A stretch of 64,000 nt of DNA from assembly GCA_934130975.1 (NCBI GenBank), contig CAKOYU010000003.1:62001-126000 (forward strand). The letters are read 5' to 3'. The notes under the pieces were generated by a model. It saw nothing but the letters and a program-made list of their open reading frames with translations, was not told the DNA's origin and did no database searches. This document shows positions 9,894 to 19,151 of this stretch, in pieces. A program made the translations under genes and the position numbers. The DNA is from an uncultured Clostridia bacterium. Its GTDB lineage: Bacteria; Bacillota; Clostridia; TANB77; CAG-508. Position 1 is the stretch's first letter; each line of letters starts with the position of its first letter.

Positions 9894-9925
9894 CAAAAAA
9901 GACCAGTTTTCTAAAAACTGATCTT
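9894..9925 (-). terminator. Terminator of the response regulator gene
   Basis: GACCAGTTTT pairs with AAAACTGATC around a three-base loop. On the minus strand the stem is followed by at least six T. It lies just past the regulator stop codon. Confidence 0.85.
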
Positions 9926-9929
9926 TTCA

Positions 9930-10679
9930 CTATTTGTTAGGTATATAATATCCTACTCCTCTTTTTGTTATTAATATTTGTGGATTTGATGTATCTTTTT
10001 CTATTCTTTCTCTTATTCTTCTAACTGTTACATCTACTGTTCTAATATCTCCATAGTATTCATATCCCCAAACTCTTTCCAATAAAGCTTCTCTCGTTAC
10101 TACTTGACCTGGTTGTTGTGCTAAAAATTTTAATACCTCAAATTCTCTTAATGTTAAGTTTATAACTTTTCCATCTATATGTACTTCATATTTTTCTAAA
10201 TCTAATACAAGTGATCCTACTTTTATTGTGCTTTCTTTCTTTTCTTCTTTTTTATTATCGTTTTTTTGTGCTATATTTTGTGCTTCTATTGTTGCTTCTA
10301 CTTTTCTTAAATTAGCTTTTACTCTTGCTACAACTTCTCTTACACTAAATGGCTTTGTTATATAATCGTCTGCTCCTAATTCTAATCCAACTATTTTGTC
10401 TAGCTCATCATCTTTAGCTGATACCATTAGTATTGGAACATTATATGCATTTTTTATTTTTTTACATACTGTTAGTCCATCCATTCTTGGAAGCATTACA
10501 TCTAATAATATAAGATCCGGTCTCTTTTCTAATGCTATATCTACGGCCGTTTGACCATCATTAGCTTCAATTGTGTTATATCCTTCTCTTGTTAAATTAT
10601 GCACTAATAAATCCACTATCTTTTGTTCATCATCAACAATTAGAATTGTCTTTTTTTCATATTCATAATTATCATTCAT
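9930..10679 (-). CDS. OmpR/PhoB-family response regulator
   Basis: Two-component DNA-binding regulator. The N-terminal receiver domain (about residues 9 to 122) shows the acidic pair in LIVDDEQ, phospho-acceptor aspartate in LILLDVMLPRMDG and the conserved lysine in DYITKPFS. After a lysine- and glutamate-rich linker the C-terminal winged helix ends VDVTVRRIRERIE and TKRGVGYYI. The pattern resembles WalR/YycF, but no histidine kinase gene is adjacent, so the target genes are unknown. It has its own terminator and is probably monocistronic. Confidence 0.92.
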   Translation of the reverse strand: MNDNYEYEKKTILIVDDEQKIVDLLVHNLTREGYNTIEANDGQTAVDIALEKRPDLILLDVMLPRMDGLTVCKKIKNAYNVPILMVSAKDDELDKIVGLELGADDYITKPFSVREVVARVKANLRKVEATIEAQNIAQKNDNKKEEKKESTIKVGSLVLDLEKYEVHIDGKVINLTLREFEVLKFLAQQPGQVVTREALLERVWGYEYYGDIRTVDVTVRRIRERIEKDTSNPQILITKRGVGYYIPNK

Positions 10680-10778
10680 GCTTCACATACCTCCGTATTA
10701 TAGTTTTATTTATATCATAAATTCCAATAAGTTACAAGGTTTTTTGCCTATTTTTCTATATATTTTTATACTAAAGAA

Positions 10779-10821
10779 TTATTCAGAAAATTGATAATAT
10801 ATTATCAATTTCTGAATAAAT
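10779..10821. terminator. Long inverted repeat, likely bidirectional terminator
   Basis: TTATTCAGAAAATTGATAAT pairs almost fully with ATTATCAATTTCTGAATAA, one base bulged. It lies in the gap after the methionine gamma-lyase family gene and before the regulator gene. Confidence 0.65.
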
Positions 10822-10830
10822 ATATATAGA

Positions 10831-12078
10831 TTATAAAGCAGATAATGCTTTTAAAATCCCTAGTTTTCCATATTCATATGTTAAGCCACCTTGCATATAT
10901 GCTATATATGGTTCACGTATAGGTCCATCGCAACTAAGTTCAATTGTTGACCCTTCTGTAAATGTACCTGCAGCCATTATTACTTTGTCATCATATCCTC
11001 CCATATCACTTGGTTCTGGTACTACATATGAATCTATTGGTGAACCCATTTGAATACCTTGACAAAATTTTATTAGCTTATCAGCATCTCCTAATTCTAT
11101 TGTTTGAACAATGTCTGCTCTTGGTTCGTCAAATTTAGGACTTACTTTATATCCTAATCTTTCTAAAATTCTGCTTGCAAATACTGCTGTTTTTACAGAA
11201 CTTGAAACAACGCTTGGAGCAAAAAATAATCCTTTTATAAATGCTGTATTCTGATTAAGTGATGGTCCTATTTCTTTACCAACTCCTGGCGCTGTTAATC
11301 TCTCTGCGCATAGTTCTATTAAATCTTTTTTTCCTGCTATATATGCACCACTTGTTGCAATTCCTGCCCCTAAATTTTTCATTAATGAACCTACAACAAT
11401 ATCAGCGCCAACCTCTGTTGGTTCTCTTTCCTCTACAAATTCTCCATAGCAATTGTCTACCATAATTATTACATCTGTATTCACTTTTCTAATTGCCTGA
11501 ATTGCTTTTTCAATTTTATCAATTGTTAAACTCTTTCTTGTTGAATATCCTTTTGAACGTTGAATTTCTATTAATTTGATATCATTTTTTGCTACTCTTT
11601 CTTCTATTGTTTTAATATCAAAATCATCATTTACTAACTCAATTTGTTCATATTTTACTCCAAATGCTTTTAATGAACTTTTACTTTCTTCCTTGCTTAT
11701 TCCGATAGCCGTTTGTAATGTGTCATATGGCGCTCCCGAAATACTTAACATTGTGTCTCCTGGACGTAATAATCCAAATAATGTCACTGCTAAAGCATGT
11801 GTTCCAGAAATCAATTGAGCTCTAACTAATGCATCTTCTGTTCTAAATATTCTAGCATATATTTCTTCTACTTTATTTCTTCCTATTTCATCAATTCCAT
11901 ATCCTGTTGATGAATGTAAATGCATTTCTGATAATCTACAATATTGAAATGCTTCTAATACTTTTAAACTATTCACTTCTTTAATCTTATCTATTTTCTC
12001 AAATTGTAATTGTATTTCTTTTTCTACTTCTTTTGATAATTCAAGTATTTCTTTTTTTATTCCAAATTCCCTGTACAT
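10831..12078 (-). CDS. Methionine gamma-lyase family PLP enzyme (YnbB-type)
   Basis: PLP-dependent fold type I protein of the family once called aluminium resistance protein (PF06838). The true substrate is not established; cysteine or methionine lyase chemistry is the family guess. The 415-residue product shows SGTHALAVTLFGLLRPGD, the aspartate strand VIIMVDNCYGEF that supports the cofactor ring, and VGSLMKNLGAGI with the probable Schiff-base lysine. The ATG at 12078 follows AAAGGAGAA. It lies just after sigE in transcription order, but there is no functional reason visible for that pairing. Confidence 0.9.
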   Translation of the reverse strand: MYREFGIKKEILELSKEVEKEIQLQFEKIDKIKEVNSLKVLEAFQYCRLSEMHLHSSTGYGIDEIGRNKVEEIYARIFRTEDALVRAQLISGTHALAVTLFGLLRPGDTMLSISGAPYDTLQTAIGISKEESKSSLKAFGVKYEQIELVNDDFDIKTIEERVAKNDIKLIEIQRSKGYSTRKSLTIDKIEKAIQAIRKVNTDVIIMVDNCYGEFVEEREPTEVGADIVVGSLMKNLGAGIATSGAYIAGKKDLIELCAERLTAPGVGKEIGPSLNQNTAFIKGLFFAPSVVSSSVKTAVFASRILERLGYKVSPKFDEPRADIVQTIELGDADKLIKFCQGIQMGSPIDSYVVPEPSDMGGYDDKVIMAAGTFTEGSTIELSCDGPIREPYIAYMQGGLTYEYGKLGILKALSAL

Positions 12079-12142
12079 ATATTATTTCTCCTTTTCTAAA
12101 CTGCAACTATTATACCATACTTTTCTTTTAATTTAAACCCTT

Positions 12143-12877
12143 CTATCCGGTTTTGCTCATAATATCTTTTTTCATTTTGTTTATTATTTTCTTCTCCAAT
12201 CTAGAAATATAACTTTGAGAAATTCCAAGCTCATCAGCAACTTCTTTTTGCGTCTTTTCTTTTCCACTAATAAAACCAAATCTCATTTCCATAATATTTT
12301 TTTCTCTATCATTTAATTTTTTTATAGCTTCCTTTAATAGTTGCATATCTACTTCATCTTCTAATTTTCTATATGTAATATCAGCTTCTGTTCCCAATAT
12401 ATCTGATAACAATAATTCATTTCCATCACTATCTTTATTTAATGGTTCATCAATTGAAACTTCTGATTTTAGTTTATTTGTTCTCCTTAAATGCATTAAT
12501 ATTTCATTTTCAATACATCTAGAAGCATATGTAGCAAGTTTTATCTTCTTTTCTGAATTAAATGTATTTACTCCTTTCATTAATCCTATTGTTCCTATTG
12601 AAATTAAATCTTCAATACCTATTCCTGTATTTTCAAATTTTTTAGCAATGTACACTACCAATCTTAAATTCCTTTCGACAAGTAATTTTTTAACTTCTAT
12701 ACACTCATCTGTGTCTAACTTTTTAATCGCTTCTTCCTCTTCTTCTGGCGATAATGGCGGTGGTAATGTTTGACTTCCTGCCACATAAAAAATTGGCAAA
12801 ATCTCATCAAAATTTCCTTCTATATATTTTGCACAAATTGAGTCTATACTCTTTTTTATAAAGTCTATTATTTTCAT
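12143..12877 (-). CDS. sigE: RNA polymerase sporulation sigma factor SigE
   Basis: Mother-cell sigma factor of early sporulation, made as an inactive pro-protein that SpoIIGA cleaves. The 244-residue product has an amphipathic N-terminal segment (pro-sequence region), then GSQTLPPPLSPEEEE typical of SigE, region 2 with GIGIEDLISIGTIGLMKG and region 4 helix-turn-helix TQKEVADELGISQSYISR near the end. The spoIIGA gene lies 870 bases upstream instead of directly next to it, with an HNH gene and a terminator in between, so sigE must use its own promoter or read-through. Confidence 0.94.
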   Translation of the reverse strand: MKIIDFIKKSIDSICAKYIEGNFDEILPIFYVAGSQTLPPPLSPEEEEEAIKKLDTDECIEVKKLLVERNLRLVVYIAKKFENTGIGIEDLISIGTIGLMKGVNTFNSEKKIKLATYASRCIENEILMHLRRTNKLKSEVSIDEPLNKDSDGNELLLSDILGTEADITYRKLEDEVDMQLLKEAIKKLNDREKNIMEMRFGFISGKEKTQKEVADELGISQSYISRLEKKIINKMKKDIMSKTG

Positions 12878-13002
12878 CTTTATTCACATTCCTTGTATAT
12901 ATTTAGATTTTGGGATATATCTATAAACCTTTTTCATCACCTCACTTCGTGATTTTTATTGTACAACTTTTTAGATGCAAAGACTGTCTTTTCTTATTGT
13001 AG

Positions 13003-13038
13003 AAAAAAAGAAATAATCGCTATTTTGCGATTATTTCT
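13003..13038 (-). terminator. Terminator between the HNH gene and sigE
   Basis: AAATAATCGC pairs perfectly with GCGATTATTT across a six-base loop, followed on the minus strand by a run of seven T. It would stop transcripts from spoIIGA and the HNH gene before they reach sigE. Confidence 0.85.
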
Positions 13039-13047
13039 TACATGTTT

Positions 13048-13707
13048 TTATAAAAAAATTTCCACATTCTCAAGTTGAATTACAGGTATTTTTTTCATTC
13101 CTGTATTTTTGGCATACATTACTGCCAAAAAACCATCTAATACAAAACCATTTCTATCAATAATAATAGGCTTTTGGAACTGATGATATTCTTCATAATA
13201 TTTTTGAATTTTTTGATATTTCTTACCTTTATAATTTTCGTCTAAATCAAATATTACAATAATTTTTGAAATTTCCTCTTCGCTCAGCCATTCTTGAGGT
13301 ATATCAAATTCAATCCACGTTCTTATAAAGTCTTGGTATTTTTTTATTTTCCTTCTAAATTCCTCCAACTCACCTTTCTCTTTAGCCCTCAAAAAGGCTT
13401 TATATTGACTTGTGTTTAAATTTCCTTTTTCATTGTTGCACTTTTTGCAACTTGGGAGCATGTTATTCGTAATTGTTGGACCTCCAAATGCCTGTGGATA
13501 CATATGGTCTATTGTCATTTCATTCTCTATTACTTTTTCTTTGCAATAACAACACCGATATCGTCCCTTTATTTGATAGGTAATTTCTGTCATTACTCTC
13601 CGGAACGATATTTCTCTACTAATTTTTAATATGCCATCCTCAATAAATGCTCCTTTTGAATTATCTGTCCCATCCATGTTAAAATTTCTTGGTAATTCAA
13701 TAATCAT
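13048..13707 (-). CDS. HNH endonuclease fused to a ParB-like C-terminal domain
   Basis: The N-terminal half holds a zinc-bound HNH nuclease fold: CCYCKEK near residue 52, IDHMYPQAFGG near 68 and LPSCKKCNNEKGN near 85. The C-terminal part, about residues 180 to 215, reads RNGFVLDGFLAVMYAKNTG then KKIPVIQLE, which resembles the ParB N-terminal nuclease/CTPase-like fold. A strong GAGGAGG site precedes the ATG at 13707. It sits between spoIIGA and sigE, two genes normally adjacent. It could be a selfish or defence nuclease inserted there, or a sporulation gene; no role can be assigned. Confidence 0.85.
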   Translation of the reverse strand: MIIELPRNFNMDGTDNSKGAFIEDGILKISREISFRRVMTEITYQIKGRYRCCYCKEKVIENEMTIDHMYPQAFGGPTITNNMLPSCKKCNNEKGNLNTSQYKAFLRAKEKGELEEFRRKIKKYQDFIRTWIEFDIPQEWLSEEEISKIIVIFDLDENYKGKKYQKIQKYYEEYHQFQKPIIIDRNGFVLDGFLAVMYAKNTGMKKIPVIQLENVEIFL

Positions 13708-13749
13708 TCTATTACCTCCTCTACATTTTTTTACATTATATACTGTTTT

Positions 13750-14634
13750 TTATATTAGTTCAAGTCCTATTAAAGCTCTATATTCTCCTCTTTTAGTTAA
13801 AGACCTTTCATACACTCCAATTATCACATCTTTAGAAATTTTATTTTCCTCTTCTTTTTCAACTATTATTTCATCTGCCTTTATACCTAATAACATTCCA
13901 TTTTGCTTTCCTAAAGATGAGAATGGAATACATCTTAATCTTGATATGTACTCTTCTTTTACTCCATCTAATTTTCCTGCAAGTATGTTGTCTATACTAT
14001 TTAGTATTTCCTTAGGTAAAACTTTTTCTAATAAACTACTTTCTACTATTACAACAGGCGTATTTGTTATTGGTTCTTTTGCAAGATTTCCGGTATCTAT
14101 CATTGCTTTTGTCTCTATTTCTTTTCCATTTAATTTTATTTTTATTTTGCAAAACATATCTTTAGCATTAATCTTTGTCTTTATAAATTTTATTGATATT
14201 TTAATTATTATAAATGCTATAATTGCTCCTAAGAAAATTGCTTTTAGTACATAGTCTCCGACAAATATTCCATTTTTTATAAAAACATCTTCTGGCTTAA
14301 TAAAATATATTAAATAAAGTGCAACTCCTCCAAATACAAAAGATGTTAAATAAAATATCACTAATTGTTTCCACATGTTTTTCATATTTTGTGGATTAAA
14401 TGCTATATATACCATAACAATAGCTAAAATTCCTTTTGAAATTATAGATGTATATATAGATAATTCTGTAACATATGTTATTATTGCATATATACTACCT
14501 ATCGCACTTGAAATAACTACTCTTATCATTTTTGGTTTTAATTTTAATATAATTGAAGTAGCATATATAATTATAGAATTCATTATTAGATTTTCAAAAA
14601 ATACTATATCAATATAAATAGTTATAATAATCAC
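13750..14634 (-). CDS. spoIIGA: Sporulation sigma-E processing peptidase SpoIIGA
   Basis: Membrane-bound aspartic protease that cleaves the pro-sequence from pro-SigE at the asymmetric septum. Five hydrophobic segments fill about the first 140 residues; the cytoplasmic protease half carries the catalytic MIDTGN motif near residue 179. Length of 294 is normal. The GTG at 14634 has only an AAGAAGAGA right against it, so the start is uncertain; homologues would begin a few codons further in. The cognate sigE is downstream beyond the HNH gene. Confidence 0.92.
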   Translation of the reverse strand: MIIITIYIDIVFFENLIMNSIIIYATSIILKLKPKMIRVVISSAIGSIYAIITYVTELSIYTSIISKGILAIVMVYIAFNPQNMKNMWKQLVIFYLTSFVFGGVALYLIYFIKPEDVFIKNGIFVGDYVLKAIFLGAIIAFIIIKISIKFIKTKINAKDMFCKIKIKLNGKEIETKAMIDTGNLAKEPITNTPVVIVESSLLEKVLPKEILNSIDNILAGKLDGVKEEYISRLRCIPFSSLGKQNGMLLGIKADEIIVEKEEENKISKDVIIGVYERSLTKRGEYRALIGLELI

Positions 14635-14683
14635 TCTCTTCTTTTTGTTATTAATTATATTCTATTTATAAAGAAAAATGTGT

Positions 14684-14723
14684 AAAAAACTGTCAGAAGA
14701 AATATTCCTTCTAACAGTTTTTT
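14684..14723. terminator. Terminator after ftsZ
   Basis: AAAAACTGTCAGAAG pairs with CTTCTAACAGTTTTT with one mismatch; U-rich flanks on both strands. It lies between the ftsZ stop and spoIIGA. Confidence 0.85.
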
Positions 14724-14724
14724 A

Positions 14725-15834
14725 TTACATATTTTTATTTTTGTTTTTACGTAAGAATGCTGGTATATCTAAGTCTCCTTGTGAAGAACTTACATCTGAT
14801 GCTGGAATTGAACTTGTTTTCTTCTCCCAAGATTTATTTATAAAGCTATCAACTGTAGATGCTGTTCTAGTTTCTGGTTTTTCAAATCCTGTAGCGATGA
14901 CTGTAATTTGAATTTCATCTTTCATTTCTGGATCTGTAACAGTACCAAAAATGATATTAGCTTCAGGATCTACACTGCGTTGAACTAATTCAGCTGCAGT
15001 ATTTACTTCATGTAATCCTAAATCTTCACCACCTGTAATGTTAATAATTACTCCTCTAGCTCCTTCTATTGAAGTTTCTAGTAATGGGCTTTGTACAGCT
15101 TGTTTTGCAGCATCTTCTGCTCTATTTTCACCAGATGCCCTACCAATTCCCATATGTGCCATACCTGTATTTAACATTATTGTTTTAACGTCTGCAAAGT
15201 CTAAGTTTACTGTTCCTGTAACTGCTATTAAGTCTGATATTCCTTGAACACCTTGTCTTAATATATCATCAGCCATTCTAAATGCTTCATTTATTGATGT
15301 TTTTCTATCAATTACTTGTAGTAATTTATCATTTGGTATTACTACTAGTGAATCTACTTTTCCTTTTAAACTTTCAATTCCTCTTTCAGCTTGTGAAAGT
15401 CTTTTTTTACCTTCAAATGTAAATGGTTTTGTAACAACACCTATTGTTAATATACCCATTTCTTTAGCAGCTTGTGCTACTATTGGTGCAGCTCCTGTAC
15501 CTGTTCCTCCACCCATTCCGGCTGTAACAAATACCATATCTGCTCCTCTTAATGTTTCAGCTATTTCAGATTTATTTTCTTCTGCTGATTGAGCACCAAT
15601 ATCAGGATTTGCTCCTGCTCCAAGTCCTCTTGTTATTTTTTCTCCTATTTGAATTTTTGTTCCTGCTTTTGATTTTGTTAATGCTTGTCTATCTGTATTA
15701 ACAGCAATAAAGTCTACTCCTTTTATACCTTCTTCAATCATTCTATTTACAGCGTTGTTTCCAGCGCCACCTACACCTATTACTTTTATTGTAGCTGTTC
15801 CGTCCATCATTGTAACGTCTTCACATTCCATCAT
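14725..15834 (-). CDS. ftsZ: Cell division protein FtsZ
   Basis: Tubulin-like GTPase that builds the division ring at mid-cell or, in sporulation, near the pole. The 369-residue product has GVGGAGNNAVNRM near residue 22, the tubulin signature GGGTGTGAAP near 112 and the catalytic loop region. The variable tail ends in IPAFLRKNKNKNM, the conserved peptide that binds FtsA and other partners. GGAGG precedes tandem ATG codons at 15834. It follows ftsA in the same direction. Confidence 0.98.
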   Translation of the reverse strand: MMECEDVTMMDGTATIKVIGVGGAGNNAVNRMIEEGIKGVDFIAVNTDRQALTKSKAGTKIQIGEKITRGLGAGANPDIGAQSAEENKSEIAETLRGADMVFVTAGMGGGTGTGAAPIVAQAAKEMGILTIGVVTKPFTFEGKKRLSQAERGIESLKGKVDSLVVIPNDKLLQVIDRKTSINEAFRMADDILRQGVQGISDLIAVTGTVNLDFADVKTIMLNTGMAHMGIGRASGENRAEDAAKQAVQSPLLETSIEGARGVIINITGGEDLGLHEVNTAAELVQRSVDPEANIIFGTVTDPEMKDEIQITVIATGFEKPETRTASTVDSFINKSWEKKTSSIPASDVSSSQGDLDIPAFLRKNKNKNM

Positions 15835-15889
15835 AAAGTTTTCCTCCCTATTAAAACTATATTTTAATTATTTTTGATATGTTTTTATT

Positions 15890-17119
15890 TTAAGAATAAA
15901 AAAACTCTTTTATCCTCTCTATTATCGCCCTAAACACACTTTCATTTGATTGCGAATCAATCCTACTTGAAACTGTTTTTACAAATGGTCTTGCTGCAAT
16001 ATATCTTACAAGTGCATAACTGGTTCTAAATTCTGGTTTTACTGTGCTTACAGCTCTTCCTGTTGACATTTTTACAGGAATATTTAAATTAATTTTTCCT
16101 GCTACATCGCTTTTATTAATATTTGTTATTCCTCTTCCTGTTAATATTACTGTGCTTATATTTTGTTTTACATTTTGCGTTGTGATGTCTTTGTTTATTA
16201 TTGTAAATATTTCTTCTATTCTTGCTTCTATAATTTCGATTAGTTCAGAACTTTTTATAACTTTATTTCTGCTTTCATCTTTACATGTATTTAACATTAT
16301 TTCATTGTCATTGTCTATATATGATTTTAATGCTAAACCATATTGTCTTTTTAATCTTTCAGCTTCTTCTTCAGAAATATTTAATACTAATGCTATATCA
16401 TTTGTAATGTTATCTCCTCCTAGTGGAACTGTATTTGTATATGTAAATGCATTTCCTTCAAATACTCCTATTTCAGTATTTCCTGCTCCTATGTCTAATA
16501 ACATTACATTGTCATCTAATTCATTAGTATCTAACATTAGATTTCTTTCCGCTAATGCAGTTGGAACTATTCCATCTATTTCTATTCCAACTCTTTTGAA
16601 TATGGTTGATAACTGTCTTACATAGTCTTTATCAGCCAAAATAATTTGTGCTTTTAATGTAAAATTAGAACTTAAATTTCCTACTGGATCTGTTACTATT
16701 TTTCCATTGTCTAGCACTATTTCTGATGGTACTATATCTATTATTGTTTTTCCTTCTGGTATTTCTATGTCTTTAGCTTGCATCATTGCACTTTGAACAT
16801 CTTTTAATGATATTCCGGCAAATTTATCTTTTAGCTCTTTTACAACACTATTTTGAACTATTGTTACATATTTTCCTGGAATTGTTACATATGCTGAATT
16901 AATTTTAAAATCTGCTTCTTCTTCAGCATCTTTTATTGTTTTCGCAATGCTTAGGCTTATTTCTTCTTCATTAATTATTTTTCCTTTTTTTAAACCTGAA
17001 CATTTTTCTGATGTACTGCATATTGTCTCAATTTGTCCAAAATTATTTACTTCTCCAACAACAGTGCAAACTTTAGATGTACCTATATCAATACCAATTA
17101 TGATATCACCGATTGCCAA
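15890..17119 (-). CDS. ftsA: Cell division protein FtsA
   Basis: Actin-like ATPase that ties FtsZ filaments to the membrane. Actin-fold motifs include IIGIDIGTSKVC at the start and MLLDIGAGNTEIGVF near residue 204. The C terminus IERIKEFFYS is amphipathic, as expected of the membrane-targeting helix. The start is a TTG at 17119 with GGAGGAATTATC before it. Length of 409 is normal. It is upstream of ftsZ in the division cluster. Confidence 0.96.
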   Translation of the reverse strand: MAIGDIIIGIDIGTSKVCTVVGEVNNFGQIETICSTSEKCSGLKKGKIINEEEISLSIAKTIKDAEEEADFKINSAYVTIPGKYVTIVQNSVVKELKDKFAGISLKDVQSAMMQAKDIEIPEGKTIIDIVPSEIVLDNGKIVTDPVGNLSSNFTLKAQIILADKDYVRQLSTIFKRVGIEIDGIVPTALAERNLMLDTNELDDNVMLLDIGAGNTEIGVFEGNAFTYTNTVPLGGDNITNDIALVLNISEEEAERLKRQYGLALKSYIDNDNEIMLNTCKDESRNKVIKSSELIEIIEARIEEIFTIINKDITTQNVKQNISTVILTGRGITNINKSDVAGKINLNIPVKMSTGRAVSTVKPEFRTSYALVRYIAARPFVKTVSSRIDSQSNESVFRAIIERIKEFFYS

Positions 17120-17257
17120 GATAATTCCTCCATTTATTTTGTGTTTTTCTAGTGTTATATATATTACATTTTGACAAAAATGTCAATATAATTTGAAATA
17201 TTTTTGAAATATTTTTGTAATATTTGTAACACTTTTGTAATATGTTTTTTTATTTTC

Positions 17258-17632
17258 TTACTGCGCCAAGTCTTTTCCCTTTTTTACTTTTTTTTCCATC
17301 CATTTTTCTATGTAATATCTTCTTATTATTGTCAAATTTGTAAACATTCTTCCTACAAATACTACTAATGCTGCTAAATAAATATCCAAATTTAATCTTT
17401 GTCCTAAATATGTTAATGCTATTGAAAGTATACTATTACAGAAGAACCCTGATATAAAAATAGTTAAATCAAAGTTCTTTTTCAAAACAGATGTAATTCC
17501 ACCAAATACTGAATCTAAAGCAGCTACTACTGCAATTGCTAAAAATGTTGAATATGTATATGGAATTACCGGAACATTCATTCCTATTAAAGCTCCAACT
17601 ATACATCCAATTATTATAGCTATAATAATCAT
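17258..17632 (-). CDS. sbp: Small basic protein Sbp (DUF1290)
   Basis: Short integral membrane protein of unknown molecular role, kept next to division genes in many Firmicutes. Three to four hydrophobic segments span the 124 residues, with a lysine-rich C-terminal end (WMEKKVKKGKD). A GGAGG site precedes ATG 17632. It lies between the DUF881 genes and ftsA, the usual order, and is probably in their operon. Confidence 0.9.
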   Translation of the reverse strand: MIIIAIIIGCIVGALIGMNVPVIPYTYSTFLAIAVVAALDSVFGGITSVLKKNFDLTIFISGFFCNSILSIALTYLGQRLNLDIYLAALVVFVGRMFTNLTIIRRYYIEKWMEKKVKKGKDLAQ

Positions 17633-17645
17633 TTTTGCTTCCTCC

Positions 17646-18371
17646 TTAATTTATATATTTTGATGTCATGTCTTTATCATATTTTTCAATTCTTATCTTT
17701 TTACTTGTATCTACACTAGTTTCATGACCAAGTTCCTTTAGTTGATCTACACCTCCACCTTTTCCTGATACAGCACTCTTTAAATAGTCAGAATCTCCAA
17801 TAGCATTTATAACATATGGTGATGTAATTTTATCACCATTTACTTTTAGAAATTCTGTACCAATTTCATATACTGCTGACATAGCAGTAATTCTATGTCC
17901 ATTTAAAGATATAGCATCTGCTCCTGCTGAAAATAGCTCATTTATTATAGTTAAAAGTTGTGTTGATGTTATATTATCTACTTCAACATCATCAGAAAGT
18001 TGTGTTCCACCTTTATCAGTCAACTGAATTACAATTCCTTCTCCCTCTACGTCAGTTTTTCCAAGAGATTCATTCAATTGTTCTAATTCTGTTGTTAATA
18101 ATTGATATGTTTTTGCATCTGATTCTTTCTCATTTTTGTATTCTTCTATTTTAGAACTTAATTCTTCATATCTTGCATTTAATTCATCATATTTATCATT
18201 CCAGTTTTTTAATTCTAATCTAAGTTCAGATTCTTTCATTGTTTCTATTGCTGTTATATCTGTTTGTTTCACAACTTTAAATTGCATAAACATTACAAGC
18301 ATTAGCGCCAAACATGCAATTCCAATTGTTATTGACATTACAATTCTTTCTTTGCTTACTTTTATCTTCAT
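17646..18371 (-). CDS. DUF881 family protein, copy 2
   Basis: DUF881 proteins are single-pass membrane proteins found beside division genes; the function is not known. One membrane helix (residues about 11 to 30) is followed by a coiled-coil region with many Glu, Leu and Lys residues, then the globular DUF881 domain from about residue 100 (GEGIVIQLTDKG, ELFSAGADAISLNGHRI). It is 13 bases upstream of sbp. A second DUF881 gene lies just upstream. Confidence 0.9.
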   Translation of the reverse strand: MKIKVSKERIVMSITIGIACLALMLVMFMQFKVVKQTDITAIETMKESELRLELKNWNDKYDELNARYEELSSKIEEYKNEKESDAKTYQLLTTELEQLNESLGKTDVEGEGIVIQLTDKGGTQLSDDVEVDNITSTQLLTIINELFSAGADAISLNGHRITAMSAVYEIGTEFLKVNGDKITSPYVINAIGDSDYLKSAVSGKGGGVDQLKELGHETSVDTSKKIRIEKYDKDMTSKYIN

Positions 18372-18395
18372 CTTTTTCCATCCTTTCAGCCCTCA

Positions 18396-19124
18396 TTATT
18401 TGCTTTGTGCATACTGAAATTTCATTACCCCAGTATACTTTGGAATTGTTATTGTTTTTTTGTCTGTCATTTTTTCAATTGATACTTTTAAATATCTATT
18501 TTCTCTTAAATTATCTAGATATCCTCCAAATCGGTTTACATTTATTAGTACTTCTGGTAATCCTATTGCTTTAATTGTGAATGGTGCTCCAACTTTTTCA
18601 CCATTTACTTTTATTATATTTCCATCACATTCAATTGCTGAAGTTGTTACTAATCTTTGTTCATTTATTGATATTGCTTCTGCTCCTGCATTTTTTAGTT
18701 CATTTACTACACTTATTAAGTCAGTATCATGTACAAGCAACAAATTAGGATCTGCAAGCCAACTATTTAGTGATATGTCCTGGTTGTCATTTATTGTTAT
18801 TATTAGTCCATTTCCTGTTACTTCTGATAGTCCTAATATTTTATTTCCATTTTTTATTTCATTTTCTAAATCTGTTAATTCTGTATTATTTTGAGTTGCA
18901 TTTGTTCTTTCTGTTTCTAATTTATTTTCTGCATCTTCTACTTCTGCATACAAATTATCATATTTTTCTTTAGCTTTTAATACTGCATCTCTTAGTTGAT
19001 TTTCTTGGGCATTTGTACTTACTGTAGTTCCTGTCCCTTCAACTGTCCTAACTTGTACAACTATCCCACATGATAATACAGCACACATAATTCCTAATAT
19101 TATAGTAATTACTTTTTTATTCAT
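18396..19124 (-). CDS. DUF881 family protein, copy 1
   Basis: Same layout as its neighbour: N-terminal membrane helix, short coiled coil, then the domain with GNGLIITINDNQ, ELKNAGAEAISINEQRL and INVNRFGGYL. The pair is a tandem duplication that has diverged. The ATG at 19124 has GGAGG at good spacing, while the TTG one codon upstream does not. It follows divIB in the same direction. Confidence 0.9.
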   Translation of the reverse strand: MNKKVITIILGIMCAVLSCGIVVQVRTVEGTGTTVSTNAQENQLRDAVLKAKEKYDNLYAEVEDAENKLETERTNATQNNTELTDLENEIKNGNKILGLSEVTGNGLIITINDNQDISLNSWLADPNLLLVHDTDLISVVNELKNAGAEAISINEQRLVTTSAIECDGNIIKVNGEKVGAPFTIKAIGLPEVLINVNRFGGYLDNLRENRYLKVSIEKMTDKKTITIPKYTGVMKFQYAQSK

Positions 19125-19151
19125 CAATATCCTCCCTCCATCATTTTAGTA

